From contig RPOR01000017.1 in NCBI GenBank assembly GCA_003820645.1, forward strand, positions 1 to 34,520: a stretch of 34,520 nucleotides of DNA. Reading direction: 5' to 3'. This DNA comes from Betaproteobacteria bacterium. Lineage in GTDB: Bacteria; Pseudomonadota; Gammaproteobacteria; Burkholderiales; SG8-41. The notes beneath the pieces are model-generated. The model saw nothing but the letters and a program-made list of their open reading frames with translations. It was not told the DNA's origin and did no database searches. Positions 1 through 7,343 of the stretch are shown here, piece by piece (within the stretch, counting starts at the first letter, position 1; each line of letters begins with the position of its first letter). The position numbers and the translations under genes are program-made.

Positions 1-86
1 ATGCCCGGGCGCAGTTCGAATGGCTGCTGAAGAATGCCCGCGACCCCGCGCAGATTGCGGTGGCACGGCGCGAACTTGGCATCTAG
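1..86 (+). CDS. C-terminal fragment of an unidentified protein
   Basis: An open frame enters from the left edge (frame beginning at base 3) and stops at TAG 84-86. It gives 27 residues starting ARAQFEWLLKNARD and ending ARRELGI. The composition looks like a real amphipathic C-terminus, and the stop lies 12 bases before the stop of the convergent regulator gene, which is normal gene packing. The fragment is too short to assign a family. It could equally be a chance frame. Confidence 0.4.
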   Translation, partial: ARAQFEWLLKNARDPAQIAVARRELGI

Positions 87-98
87 ACCCGTCTGCCG

Positions 99-872
99 TC
101 AGCGCGGCGCGGTTTTCCACAGGTCGCTGAGATATTCGTGGTCGGCGGTATTGATCCAGCTCAGCCGGTATTCCACCGGCGAATCGTTATAGGTGTAGGC
201 GACGCGCCGGATATGCAGCGCCGGCTGGTTGGCGTGCATGCCGAGGATCGCTGCGATTTCGGCCGGCGGATGCGCGGCCGACAGGCGCTCGCTGATGCGC
301 ACGACGTTGACGCCGTAGCGCGCCTGATACAGTCCGTAGATGGTTCCCTCGCGATTGCGGAACGTGTCCTCGTCGATGCGCGCGAAGCGCTCGGTCGGCA
401 CAGTGATATCGTCGAGCACGACAGGCCGGTCGGCAAGCTTCAGCAGATTGCGCACCCGTGCGACGCGGCTGCCGCGGGCAATACCCAGCAGCGCCTCGTC
501 ATTGGCATCGGCCCGTTCCTTGCGGAACCCCAGCAGTTCCGATACCGGGAATTCCTGACTGCCGTCCTTGCCGACAATGTGGAAAAAATAAAACAAGGTG
601 CGGTCTTCGGTGTGCGCCGCAACAAAAGTGCCGCGTCCCTGTTGCCGCACGAGGATGCGGCCGGCGACCAGCTCGTCGATGGCACGGCGTATCGTGCCGA
701 TCGATACCTTGAAATCGCCGGCCAGCTTGGCCTCGCTGGGGATCGCTTCACCCGGCTTCCAGTTACCGGCGGCCAGCGCCCGCGTGATGCGCAGCTGCAC
801 CGCGCGGTAAAGCGGGGTGGCGACCAGATTGCCGGCGGCCGGGGGGTCGGTATTGGAATTGTGGGCGGGCAT
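99..872 (-). CDS. GntR-family transcriptional regulator (HutC/UTRA subfamily)
   Basis: Predicted DNA-binding regulator of 257 residues. The N-terminal third is a GntR winged helix (TPLYRAVQLRITRALAAG, then PGEAIPSEAKLAGDFKVS and the wing RQQGRGTFV). The rest is a UTRA effector-binding domain of the kind that binds small acidic or sugar-like metabolites. It is transcribed away from the suyA-like gene, the usual layout for a local repressor of the neighbouring catabolic operon. A near-perfect palindrome in the shared intergenic region (917-930) is a candidate operator. The start is uncertain: ATG at 872 is preferred, but an in-frame GTG at 902 would add ten residues, and neither has a clear Shine-Dalgarno sequence. 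The family call is firm. The inducer is unknown; sulfolactate or an upstream sulfonate is an inference from the neighbours. Confidence 0.9.
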   Translation of the reverse strand: MPAHNSNTDPPAAGNLVATPLYRAVQLRITRALAAGNWKPGEAIPSEAKLAGDFKVSIGTIRRAIDELVAGRILVRQQGRGTFVAAHTEDRTLFYFFHIVGKDGSQEFPVSELLGFRKERADANDEALLGIARGSRVARVRNLLKLADRPVVLDDITVPTERFARIDEDTFRNREGTIYGLYQARYGVNVVRISERLSAAHPPAEIAAILGMHANQPALHIRRVAYTYNDSPVEYRLSWINTADHEYLSDLWKTAPR

Positions 873-916
873 ATCAGCGCTGCGCAGTCTAGCACGCCGC
901 ACGCTGATTCATATAG

Positions 917-930
917 GTCATCTAGTTGAC
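917..930. promoter_or_regulatory. candidate GntR operator palindrome
   Basis: GTCATCTAGTTGAC reads as GTCA-t-CTAG-t-TGAC. Only positions 5 and 10 break the dyad. It lies between the divergent GntR gene and the suyA-like gene and overlaps a possible -35 hexamer (TTGACT, 926-931), so a bound regulator would block the polymerase. The role is inferred from position and symmetry. Confidence 0.45.
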
Positions 931-955
931 TGGCCGCTATGCGCGCGGGTAGCAT
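926..955 (+). promoter_or_regulatory. candidate sigma70 promoter for the suyAB-like operon
   Basis: TTGACT (926-931) is followed after 18 bases by TAGCAT (950-955), a fair match to -35/-10 elements. A start near 962 would give a leader of about 60 bases before the ATG at 1024. The -10 match is moderate. Confidence 0.4.
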
Positions 956-1023
956 CAGCGGCCCTGTACTAGCGTTTTTCCCGCATCTTTTTTCACCCGT
1001 ACGGCGTTCATCCAGGAGGCGCA

Positions 1024-1305
1024 ATGATCCACATATTGGTACACGACAAGAAGGATACGGTCGGCGTGGCCGTCATCGAAGGCATCAAGGCCGGTCAGGA
1101 AATGATCGGCTGGGTCATGGAAGACGATTCCACGATCAAGGTCAAGGCGATCAACGACATTCCGATCGGGCACAAGGCGGCGCTGCGTGACATCAAGAAG
1201 GGCGACACCATCATCAAATACGGCTTCGATATCGGCAAAGCCGTGGCCGACATCAAGGTCGGCGAGCACGCACACGTACACAACATCAAGACCAAACGCT
1301 GGTAA
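1024..1305 (+). CDS. suyA: SuyA-like small subunit of (2R)-3-sulfolactate sulfo-lyase (UxaA/SAF domain)
   Basis: A 93-residue protein that is essentially one SAF domain, the N-terminal domain of the UxaA (altronate dehydratase) family, ending in HVHNIKTKRW. In SuyAB enzymes a small (about 8 kDa) and a large (about 42 kDa) subunit together cleave (2R)-3-sulfolactate to pyruvate and sulfite; the sizes here fit. The wording of the sequence (IEGIKAGQEMIGWVMEDD, IPIGHKAALRDIKKGD) matches my recall of SuyA proteins more closely than altronate or galactarate dehydratases, in which the SAF domain is usually fused to the catalytic domain. An AGGAGG at 1014-1019 precedes the ATG. It is the first gene of the cluster and is paired with the large subunit at 1402. 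The alternative is another split UxaA-family sugar-acid dehydratase. Confidence 0.75.
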   Translation: MIHILVHDKKDTVGVAVIEGIKAGQEMIGWVMEDDSTIKVKAINDIPIGHKAALRDIKKGDTIIKYGFDIGKAVADIKVGEHAHVHNIKTKRW

Positions 1306-1336
1306 GCGGAACGTGAACCGTCAAGGCTGAGCCGCT

Positions 1337-1354
1337 GCACCGCGCGGTGCTTTT
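1337..1354 (+). terminator. palindrome plus T-tract between the suyA- and suyB-like genes (possible attenuator)
   Basis: GCACCGCGCGGTGC (1337-1350) is a perfect palindrome that can fold as a 5-bp stem with a GCGC loop. It is followed at once by TTTT and then ATT. It resembles a short, weak intrinsic terminator 32 bases after the small-subunit stop. Partial termination here would lower large-subunit expression, but the short stem makes this uncertain. Confidence 0.35.
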
Positions 1355-1355
1355 A

Positions 1356-1390
1356 TTCCACGTTTCACATTCCACGTTTCACATTTCACG
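1356..1390 (+). repeat. 14-bp tandem repeat between the suyA- and suyB-like genes
   Basis: TTCCACGTTTCACA occurs twice back to back (1356-1369 and 1370-1383), followed by a degenerate partial copy TTTCACG (1384-1390). It ends just before the GAGG ribosome-binding site of the next gene. The function is unknown; it may be a short polymorphic tandem repeat. Confidence 0.8.
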
Positions 1391-1401
1391 AGGTTCTTAC
1401 C

Positions 1402-2571
1402 ATGATCAACAGCAAAACTACATTCTGGGGCTATCGCCGCGAGAACGGCCGCGTCGGTGTCCGCAACCACGTTCTGATCCTGCCGGTCGACGACCTGTCC
1501 AACGCCGCCGCGGAAGCAGTGGCGAACAACATCAAGGGCGCGATTGCGATACCGCATCCCTATGGCCGGCTGCAGTTCGGCGCCGACCTGGATCTGCATT
1601 TCCGCACGCTGATCGGTGCCGGCTCCAATCCCAATGTCGCTGCCGTGGTCGTGATCTGCATCGAAGAGGGATGGGCCAAGAAAGTCGTTGACGGCATTGC
1701 CAAGACCGGGAAGCCGGTCACCGGTTTCGGCATCGAACTGCACGGCGACCATGACACCATTCTGCGCGCCTCCAGGGTTGCCAAGGAATATGTCCAGTGG
1801 GCCTCCGAACTGCAGCGCGTCGAGTGCCCGATCAGCGACCTCTGGGTTTCCACCAAGTGCGGCGAATCAGACACCACGTCCGGCTGTGGCTCCAACCCGA
1901 CTGTCGGCAGCGCATTCGACAAGCTGGAACCGCTGGGTGTGACCATGTGTTTCGGCGAGACCACGGAGATTACCGGCGGCGAAAACATCGTGGCCGACCG
2001 TTGTGCGACTCCCGAAGTACGCGCGGATTTCATGAAGATGTTCGACCGCTACCAGGAAATCATCGAACGCCACAAGACCAGTGACCTGTCCGATTCACAG
2101 CCGACCAAGGGCAACATCGCCGGTGGCCTGACGACGATCGAGGAGAAGGCGCTGGGCAACATCCAGAAAATCGGCAAGAAGTGCAAGGTCATCGGCGTGC
2201 TCGACAAGGCCGAAACGCCGACCAAGCCCGGCCTGTGGTTCATGGACTCCTCGTCCGCCGCCGCCGAGATGGTGACCCTGTGTGCGGCTTCCGGTTACGT
2301 GGTCCATCTGTTCCCGACAGGCCAGGGCAACGTCATCGGCAATCCCATCGTTCCGGTCGTCAAGCTGACCGCGAATCCGCGCACCGTGCGCACGATGAGC
2401 GAACACGTTGATTACGACTGCTCGGGCCTGCTGCAACGGGAGAAAAATCTCGAGCAGACCGGCGACGAACTGATCGACGTCATGCTGCGGACCTGCAACG
2501 GGCGGCTGACGGCGGCAGAAGCGCTGGGCCATCGCGAGTTCGTGATGACCCGTCTCTACGAGAGCGCGTAA
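1402..2571 (+). CDS. suyB: SuyB-like catalytic subunit of (2R)-3-sulfolactate sulfo-lyase (UxaA family)
   Basis: A 389-residue UxaA-family catalytic subunit lacking the SAF domain, which is supplied by the gene at 1024. Family motifs are in order: [13 protein letters not shown] at the N-terminus, [20 protein letters not shown] near residue 155, the [10 protein letters not shown] segment, then [31 protein letters not shown] and the C-terminus [12 protein letters not shown]. These agree closely with my recall of SuyB, which with SuyA eliminates sulfite from (2R)-3-sulfolactate to leave pyruvate. The family uses a divalent metal or iron. Length and split-subunit layout match SuyAB (about 42 kDa). 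The start ATG follows GAGG at about 10 bases. Other UxaA-family dehydratases act on altronate or galactarate; the split subunits and the Ldh_2 gene in the same cluster favour sulfolactate. Confidence 0.75.
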   Translation: MINSKTTFWGYRRENGRVGVRNHVLILPVDDLSNAAAEAVANNIKGAIAIPHPYGRLQFGADLDLHFRTLIGAGSNPNVAAVVVICIEEGWAKKVVDGIAKTGKPVTGFGIELHGDHDTILRASRVAKEYVQWASELQRVECPISDLWVSTKCGESDTTSGCGSNPTVGSAFDKLEPLGVTMCFGETTEITGGENIVADRCATPEVRADFMKMFDRYQEIIERHKTSDLSDSQPTKGNIAGGLTTIEEKALGNIQKIGKKCKVIGVLDKAETPTKPGLWFMDSSSAAAEMVTLCAASGYVVHLFPTGQGNVIGNPIVPVVKLTANPRTVRTMSEHVDYDCSGLLQREKNLEQTGDELIDVMLRTCNGRLTAAEALGHREFVMTRLYESA

Positions 2572-2586
2572 CACGGGCTGCACGGC

Positions 2587-2631
2587 CCGGCGGCGCGGAT
2601 GGCGCGATACGCGCGCTGTCCGCGCCGCCGG
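2587..2631 (+). other. long GC-rich intercistronic hairpin after the suyB-like gene
   Basis: CCGGCGGCGCGGA (2587-2599) pairs perfectly with TCCGCGCCGCCGG (2619-2631). The enclosed bases can add an inner GCGCG-ATA-CGCGC stem. No T-tract follows, so it is not a normal intrinsic terminator. It could protect the suyAB mRNA 3' end or set the ratio to the next gene. Confidence 0.6.
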
Positions 2632-2686
2632 CTCTCGTGGTTCCTGAGGTCCGAATTTTGCAACTGATGCGGAAACACCAGAACCG

Positions 2687-4339
2687 ATGACCCAACTCCG
2701 CGGTGCCGACATCCTCGCGCGTTCACTGGCGCAAGCCGGCATGCGCCGGATCTTTTCGCTCTCCGGCAACCACATCATGCCGGTCTACGACGCGGCAATC
2801 GAGGCACAGCTCGCAATCACCCATGTGCGCTACGAAGGTGCGGCCGTGCACATGGCCGATGCCTGGGCGCGGCTGACGGGCGAGGTTGGCGTGGCATTGC
2901 TGACTGGCGGGCCGGGTCACGCCAATGGCGTCGGCGCACTGTACACCGCACTGGCCTCCGAATCCCCGCTGGTGCTGCTGTCGGGGCATGCCCCGCTTAA
3001 TGAACTCGGGCGCGGCTCGTTCCAGGAGATGCGCCAGGCCGACCTGGCTGCACCGGTCGTCAAAGCGTCATGGACCGCCGCCAGTGTCGAGACGCTGGGG
3101 GCGGACATTGCACGGGCTTGCCGCGTTGCCCGTTCCGGGCGACCGGGACCGGTGCATCTGAGCCTGCCCTTTGACGTGCTGGAAACAAAAGTCGCCAACG
3201 GCGACAGCCTGCTGGCGAAACCAGCGGATTTCGCGCCGGTTGCCACCCCGCTGGACCGCCAAACCGCAGCTGCCCTGCAGGCCCTGCTGAAATCGGCTGC
3301 GCGGCCGCTGATCCTGTTTGGTCCGGTGATGGCCCACGCACCGGTCGCGGGGCTGGTCAGGCAGCTGGCAGACGCAACCGGCGTACCGGCGGTGTGCATG
3401 GAAAGTCCGCGTGGCATCAATGACCCCGGTCTCGGCGCTTTTGCCGGCGTGCTGGCCAAGGCCGACCTCGTCGTGCTGATCGGCAAACAACCGGACTTTA
3501 CGTTGCGTTTCGGCAAGGCGCCGGCGCTCGCCGCGGATTGCCGTTTCGTCGTCATCGATCCCGACGCCGAAACACTGCTGCGTTCGGTGAAAAATCTCGG
3601 CGCACCGCGTGTTGCGCTGTCCGCACACGCAGACAGCGCGGCCACGGCGCGTGCCCTGATTGCAGCAGCGCAGCGCCCGGGGGGTACGGTGTGGCTCAAG
3701 GAAGTCACCGCGGCCATTGCGTTTCGCCCCGAAGCATGGCGCAGCATTGCCAGCGGCGATGCCGGACCTGTGCATCCGGTTGAAGTCGGTCGTGCCGTGC
3801 AGGAAGTCGTCAATGGTTCGCCCGAAGCCGTATTCATTGCCGACGGCGGTGAGATCGGCCAGTGGGCGCAAGCCTGCGTAACGTCGCCGGTGCGCCTCAT
3901 CAACGGCCCGGGCGGCTCGATCGGCAGCGCCGTGCCGTTCGCGCTGGCGGCGCGCATGGCGCGACCCGCAGCGCCGGTGATTGCGATAATGGGTGACGGC
4001 GCCTTCGGTTTTCATTTGATGGAATTCGATACCGCGGTGCGGGCCGCCCTGCCCGTGGTGGTGGTGGTGGGCAACGACGCTTGCTGGAATGCCGAACACC
4101 AGATCCAGCTGCGCACCTACGGCAAGGAACGCGCGCATGGCTGTGAACTGCTGGGCACGCGCTATGATCAGGCGGTGGCGGCGCTCGGCGGCCACGGGGA
4201 ACTGGTGACCCGTGCCGCTGAACTGCGCCCGGCACTGGCGCGGGCGATTGCCAGTGGCAAACCGGCTTGTATCAATGTGATGATCCAGCGCCTCGCGGCG
4301 CCGACCGTGACTGCCGGCACAACTGCTGCTGCACACTAG
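2687..4339 (+). CDS. thiamine-diphosphate-dependent enzyme, acetolactate-synthase-like
   Basis: A 550-residue three-domain ThDP enzyme. The N-terminal pyrimidine-binding domain carries the catalytic glutamate in VRYEGAAVHMADAW (Glu50). A central domain follows (about 185-320), and the C-terminal domain holds the diphosphate/Mg motif GDG (436-438) with ND about 25 residues on (VVVVVGNDACWN). The fold is that of acetolactate synthase, benzoylformate decarboxylase and 2-hydroxyacyl-CoA lyase; the substrate cannot be read. It does not resemble sulfoacetaldehyde acetyltransferase (Xsc), and it is longer than, and differently built from, the two-subunit sulfopyruvate decarboxylase ComDE. In context it may act on pyruvate or sulfopyruvate made by its neighbours. 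It stops 10 bases before the SdhB-like gene, so they are probably co-transcribed. Confidence 0.85.
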   Translation: MTQLRGADILARSLAQAGMRRIFSLSGNHIMPVYDAAIEAQLAITHVRYEGAAVHMADAWARLTGEVGVALLTGGPGHANGVGALYTALASESPLVLLSGHAPLNELGRGSFQEMRQADLAAPVVKASWTAASVETLGADIARACRVARSGRPGPVHLSLPFDVLETKVANGDSLLAKPADFAPVATPLDRQTAAALQALLKSAARPLILFGPVMAHAPVAGLVRQLADATGVPAVCMESPRGINDPGLGAFAGVLAKADLVVLIGKQPDFTLRFGKAPALAADCRFVVIDPDAETLLRSVKNLGAPRVALSAHADSAATARALIAAAQRPGGTVWLKEVTAAIAFRPEAWRSIASGDAGPVHPVEVGRAVQEVVNGSPEAVFIADGGEIGQWAQACVTSPVRLINGPGGSIGSAVPFALAARMARPAAPVIAIMGDGAFGFHLMEFDTAVRAALPVVVVVGNDACWNAEHQIQLRTYGKERAHGCELLGTRYDQAVAALGGHGELVTRAAELRPALARAIASGKPACINVMIQRLAAPTVTAGTTAAAH

Positions 4340-4349
4340 GAATCAGCGT

Positions 4350-5063
4350 ATGGACAATTTGCAGGTCAGTATCTGGCGCGGCGCCGAAGCAGGCGGATTC
4401 CAGGATTTCGAGGTGCCGCGGCAGGAAAGTCAGACGGTGCTCGACGTCGTGACTTATGTGCAGCGCAAGTGCGACCCGACGCTGGCCTATCGTTTCGCGT
4501 GCCGCGTCGGCGTCTGCGGCTCGTGCGCGATGACAGTCAACGGCGTCTCGCGCTGGACCTGCCGCACTCATGTGTCGAAGGTCGCTGCAGGCAACAAGCT
4601 GGAAATCGCGCCGCTGCGCAACCTGCCGGTGGTCAAGGACCTGGTCACCGACATGCGGGAGTTTTTCGACAAGTGGGCGCGTGCCCGCGGTGTGTTCACC
4701 GGCAGTACGACGCGCAAGGAGAAATTTGCCCGCGTCGAACCGCAATCGAAGGAACGCAAGCGTGTCGATGCCGGTATCGAGTGCATTGGCTGCGGCGTCT
4801 GTTACAGCGCTTGCGATGTCGTGACGTGGAACCGGGACTACCTCGGTCCGGCGGCGCTCAACCGCGCCTGGACGCTGGTCAATGACGTGCGTGACACCAC
4901 GCGCGCCGAGCGGTTGGCCGCAGTCGCCGGTGATGCCGGTTGCCACGCCTGCCATACCCATATCAGCTGCACCGAGCGCTGTCCCAAAGGATTGTCGCCG
5001 ACGGCCGGCATTGCCGGGCTGAAGCGCGCGGTACTGGCTGCGACGCTGTCAGGCGAAATATAG
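4350..5063 (+). CDS. SdhB/FrdB-like iron-sulfur subunit
   Basis: A 237-residue electron-transfer subunit of the succinate dehydrogenase/fumarate reductase superfamily. All cluster ligands are present: a [2Fe-2S] ferredoxin site Cys51, 56, 59 and 71 (ACRVGVCGSCAM, then TCRTH); a [4Fe-4S] site Cys145, 148, 151 and 155 (CIGCGVCYSAC); and the third cluster near Cys198-211 (CHACHTHISCTERCPKG). It should pass electrons from the flavoprotein to the membrane subunits at 5113 and 5460. The matching flavoprotein is not next to it but at 9867, beyond the sulfatase, a receptor and the hydratase genes. That is unlike the usual housekeeping sdhCDAB order and suggests a dedicated complex for another substrate. 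Confidence 0.88.
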   Translation: MDNLQVSIWRGAEAGGFQDFEVPRQESQTVLDVVTYVQRKCDPTLAYRFACRVGVCGSCAMTVNGVSRWTCRTHVSKVAAGNKLEIAPLRNLPVVKDLVTDMREFFDKWARARGVFTGSTTRKEKFARVEPQSKERKRVDAGIECIGCGVCYSACDVVTWNRDYLGPAALNRAWTLVNDVRDTTRAERLAAVAGDAGCHACHTHISCTERCPKGLSPTAGIAGLKRAVLAATLSGEI

Positions 5064-5065
5064 AC

Positions 5066-5116
5066 ATGTTTATAAACAAAGAGTTGGATATTGCGGTGGG
5101 AATGCGCAGGCCATGA
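5066..5116 (+). CDS. possible 16-residue leader ORF overlapping the sdhC-like start
   Basis: ATG at 5066 opens a frame MFINKELDIAVGMRRP whose TGA (5114-5116) overlaps the next ATG (5113-5115) as ATGA, a layout typical of translational coupling. Its first codons lie in a perfect palindrome, TGTTTATAAACA (5067-5078), which is AT-rich for this genome. There is no good Shine-Dalgarno sequence, so it may be chance. If translated, it would feed ribosomes onto the membrane-subunit gene, whose own ribosome-binding site is poor. Confidence 0.25.
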   Translation: MFINKELDIAVGMRRP

Positions 5117-5463
5117 GCAATCGCACGCAGGTCTTGCTGTGGGGCGCGCAGCGCATCAGCGCGATGGTGCTGGGACTGTGCGTGGCGGTGCACCTGGTGA
5201 CGATGATCTACGCAGTGCGCAGCGGACTCAGCGCAGCAGAAATCCTCGGTCGCACCCAGGGCAGCGTGGGCTGGTTCGCGTTCTACACGGTTTTTGTTGC
5301 AGCCGTTGCGATCCATGCGCCGATCGGCCTGCGCACCGTACTCAGTGAAATGCTGAACTGGCGCGGCCGCGGACTCGACATCCTGACCGGTGTATTCGGC
5401 CTGAGTCTGGCGATGTGGGGCATGCGCGCGGTGTTTGCGGTATTCAGCGGAGGCGGCGCATGA
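5113..5463 (+). CDS. SdhC-like membrane cytochrome b subunit
   Basis: A small (116-residue) integral membrane protein with three predicted transmembrane helices (about 15-35, 56-78 and 90-110). Histidines in two helices (CVAVHLVTM and AVAIHAPIGLRTVLSE) are placed like the haem b ligands of SdhC/FrdC-type anchors. It would anchor the iron-sulfur subunit and pass electrons to quinone. Its last codons overlap the start of the next gene as ATGA (5460-5463). Similarity in this family is always low, so the call rests on length, topology, histidines and position. Confidence 0.75.
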   Translation: MSNRTQVLLWGAQRISAMVLGLCVAVHLVTMIYAVRSGLSAAEILGRTQGSVGWFAFYTVFVAAVAIHAPIGLRTVLSEMLNWRGRGLDILTGVFGLSLAMWGMRAVFAVFSGGGA

Positions 5464-5807
5464 AAAACGATTTTCGTGCGCGCAACCACCCGGCGTACTG
5501 GGCCTTCATCGTGCATCGCGGTTCGGGCGTATTGCTTACGCTGTTCCTGCCCCTGCATTTCTGGGCGCTGGGTCAGGCGCTGCAGGGTGCCGCCGTGCTC
5601 GATGGTTTCCTGCGCTGGACCGAGTACCCGCTGGTGAAGTTCGCGGAAATCGGTCTGGTGTTGCTGCTCTCCGCGCACCTGGCCGGCGGCGTGCGCCTGC
5701 TGGTGCTGGAATTCCTGGAATGGCGCGAATGGCAGAAGACGCTGCTGGCGGCTGCAGCCGGCGTATCGCTGGTTGCCGCGCTGGCATTCATGCTGAATCT
5801 GGTCTGA
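5460..5807 (+). CDS. SdhD-like membrane anchor subunit
   Basis: A 115-residue protein with three predicted transmembrane helices. It shows the pattern HRGSGVLLTLFLPLHFWALG in helix 1 and LLSAHLAGGVRLLVLEF in helix 2, typical of SdhC/SdhD quinone-site and haem-binding segments. The start ATG overlaps the stop of the preceding anchor gene, so the two are translationally coupled. With the subunits at 4350, 5113 and 9867 it completes a four-subunit quinone-linked dehydrogenase. The substrate is not visible from this subunit. Confidence 0.75.
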   Translation: MKNDFRARNHPAYWAFIVHRGSGVLLTLFLPLHFWALGQALQGAAVLDGFLRWTEYPLVKFAEIGLVLLLSAHLAGGVRLLVLEFLEWREWQKTLLAAAAGVSLVAALAFMLNLV

Positions 5808-5831
5808 CCGGAAGACAACGAAAGGACGGGG

Positions 5832-7229
5832 ATGAAGAAAAGAGCGCACAGCAACAAGCCGAATTTGCTGCTGATCCTGGTTGACGATCTGCGCTTCGAC
5901 GAATTCGGCGCCGGCGGACATCCGTACATGAAAACGCCGCACATCGACCGCATCGCCCATCAGGGCGTAATGTTCGATCGTGCATTCCACACGACGTCGA
6001 TCTGTTCGCCGAACCGCGCGTCCATCCTCACCGGCCAGTACGCCAGCCGTCACGGCATCATCGACAACGTAGCCCGCGACCTGGCGAGCCACCGCCTGCC
6101 CAACTATCACCTGGAACTGCAGCGCCTCGGTTACGAGACTGCGCACATCGGCAAGTGGCACATGGGCAACGACGGCAAACCGCGTCCCGGCTACGATTTC
6201 TGGGTGGCCTACGACGGCCATGGCAGCCTCTACGATCCCAGGCTTAACGAGAACGGCACCTACGTACAGCACCAGGGCTATGTCACCGACATCATGAATA
6301 CCATGGCGGTGGACTGGATCAAGGGCAGACGCAAAACCAGCAAACCCTGGTCGCTGTGGTTTGCCCACAAGGCGGTGCATCCCGACGCGGAGCAGGCGGC
6401 CGACGGCTCGTTCCGCATGGACGGCTATCGGCCGGCGAAGCGCCACGAGAACCTCTACCGGGGCTGCGTGTTTCCGAAAAAGCCGAACATGCAAAAGCCC
6501 ACCGAATTCCTCAAACACAAACCGGTATGGGCGGAAGCGGTCGAACTGCGCAAGACCGAAGCCGCGAAAATCATGCACGACGCGATCCACTCCGGAAAAC
6601 AGGAGGAGATCCGTCTGCGCGCGGCGATGATGGCGGCTGTCGACGAGGGGGTCGGCATGCTGTTCCAGGCACTGGAGGAGACCGGCGAACTCGACAACAC
6701 GGTGATCCTGTTCCTCGGCGACAACGGCTACTACTTCGGCGAGCACGGACTCGGACCCGAGCGCCGCTTTCCGTATGAAGAGGGCATCCGCGCGCCGCTG
6801 CTGATCCGCTGGCCGAAATCGATCAAGCCCGGGTCGCGGGTGCGCGACCTGGTGATCCTGCAGGACATTGCGCCGACACTGCTCGAAGTCGCCGGTGGCA
6901 AACCCGGCAAACACATCCAGGGCCGTTCCCTGCTGCCGGTGATCCGCGGCAAACGCGCCGGCTGGCGAAAATCCTTTCTCGTCGAATACTGGGCGGAGAA
7001 TGCCTATCCGTGGCTGGTCGGCATGAGCTTCAGGGCGATCCGTACCGACCGCTACAAGTACATCCACTGGGTCAACCGCGCCCGCAATGGCGAACTCGAT
7101 GAGTTGTATGACCTCGAACGCGACCCCTATGAAATCATCAATGTCGCGAAACGCCCGGCGTATCGCGGGATCCGCGAAAAAATGACGCGGGAGCTGCGCA
7201 AGCTGGCGGCAGATGCACTCGGTTTGTAG
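5832..7229 (+). CDS. type I (formylglycine) sulfatase, arylsulfatase family
   Basis: A 465-residue alkaline-phosphatase-superfamily hydrolase. The sulfatase signature is CSPNRASILTGQYASRHG with Cys58 as the residue to be converted to formylglycine (CxPxR rule). Metal ligands include Asp18 and Asp19 (LVDDLRFDEFG) and the LGDNGYYFGEHGLG segment. The C-terminal part (ELYDLERDPYEIINVAKRP) is the usual end of these enzymes. It has no clear signal peptide, so it is probably cytoplasmic. It hydrolyses sulfate esters, possibly phosphonate monoesters. AAAGGACGGGG precedes the ATG, and the gene lies 24 bases after the SdhD-like gene, inside the putative sulfonate operon. A sulfate ester hydrolase there suggests that the true growth substrate may carry a sulfate group as well. 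Confidence 0.9.
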   Translation: MKKRAHSNKPNLLLILVDDLRFDEFGAGGHPYMKTPHIDRIAHQGVMFDRAFHTTSICSPNRASILTGQYASRHGIIDNVARDLASHRLPNYHLELQRLGYETAHIGKWHMGNDGKPRPGYDFWVAYDGHGSLYDPRLNENGTYVQHQGYVTDIMNTMAVDWIKGRRKTSKPWSLWFAHKAVHPDAEQAADGSFRMDGYRPAKRHENLYRGCVFPKKPNMQKPTEFLKHKPVWAEAVELRKTEAAKIMHDAIHSGKQEEIRLRAAMMAAVDEGVGMLFQALEETGELDNTVILFLGDNGYYFGEHGLGPERRFPYEEGIRAPLLIRWPKSIKPGSRVRDLVILQDIAPTLLEVAGGKPGKHIQGRSLLPVIRGKRAGWRKSFLVEYWAENAYPWLVGMSFRAIRTDRYKYIHWVNRARNGELDELYDLERDPYEIINVAKRPAYRGIREKMTRELRKLAADALGL

Positions 7230-7343
7230 GTCCGTTCGCGTGGTCGCGGCTTGCCGCTGCCCGAAGCGTGGGGTATCTTGAAGCGAAGCAGAATTGTGTT
7301 GTTTGCGATGAATTCGATAAAACCAGACCGTGAGGAGAAACCG

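Noticed and set aside
138-929. A 263-codon plus-strand frame opposite the GntR regulator
   Set aside because: It is antisense to a gene with an intact winged-helix and UTRA domain, and shows no family signature.
1356-1390. CRISPR-like or larger repeat array
   Set aside because: It holds only two exact 14-bp copies plus a partial one, without spacers, and no cas genes are in the window.
2687-4339. Assignment of the ThDP enzyme as sulfoacetaldehyde acetyltransferase (Xsc)
   Set aside because: The N-terminal sequence does not match my recall of Xsc beyond general ThDP-family features, so naming it xsc would be over-reading the sulfonate context.
4350-5807. Assignment as the housekeeping respiratory complex II
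   Set aside because: The flavoprotein is not contiguous and has altered key residues, and the genes lie within a regulated catabolic cluster. It cannot be fully excluded without the rest of the genome.
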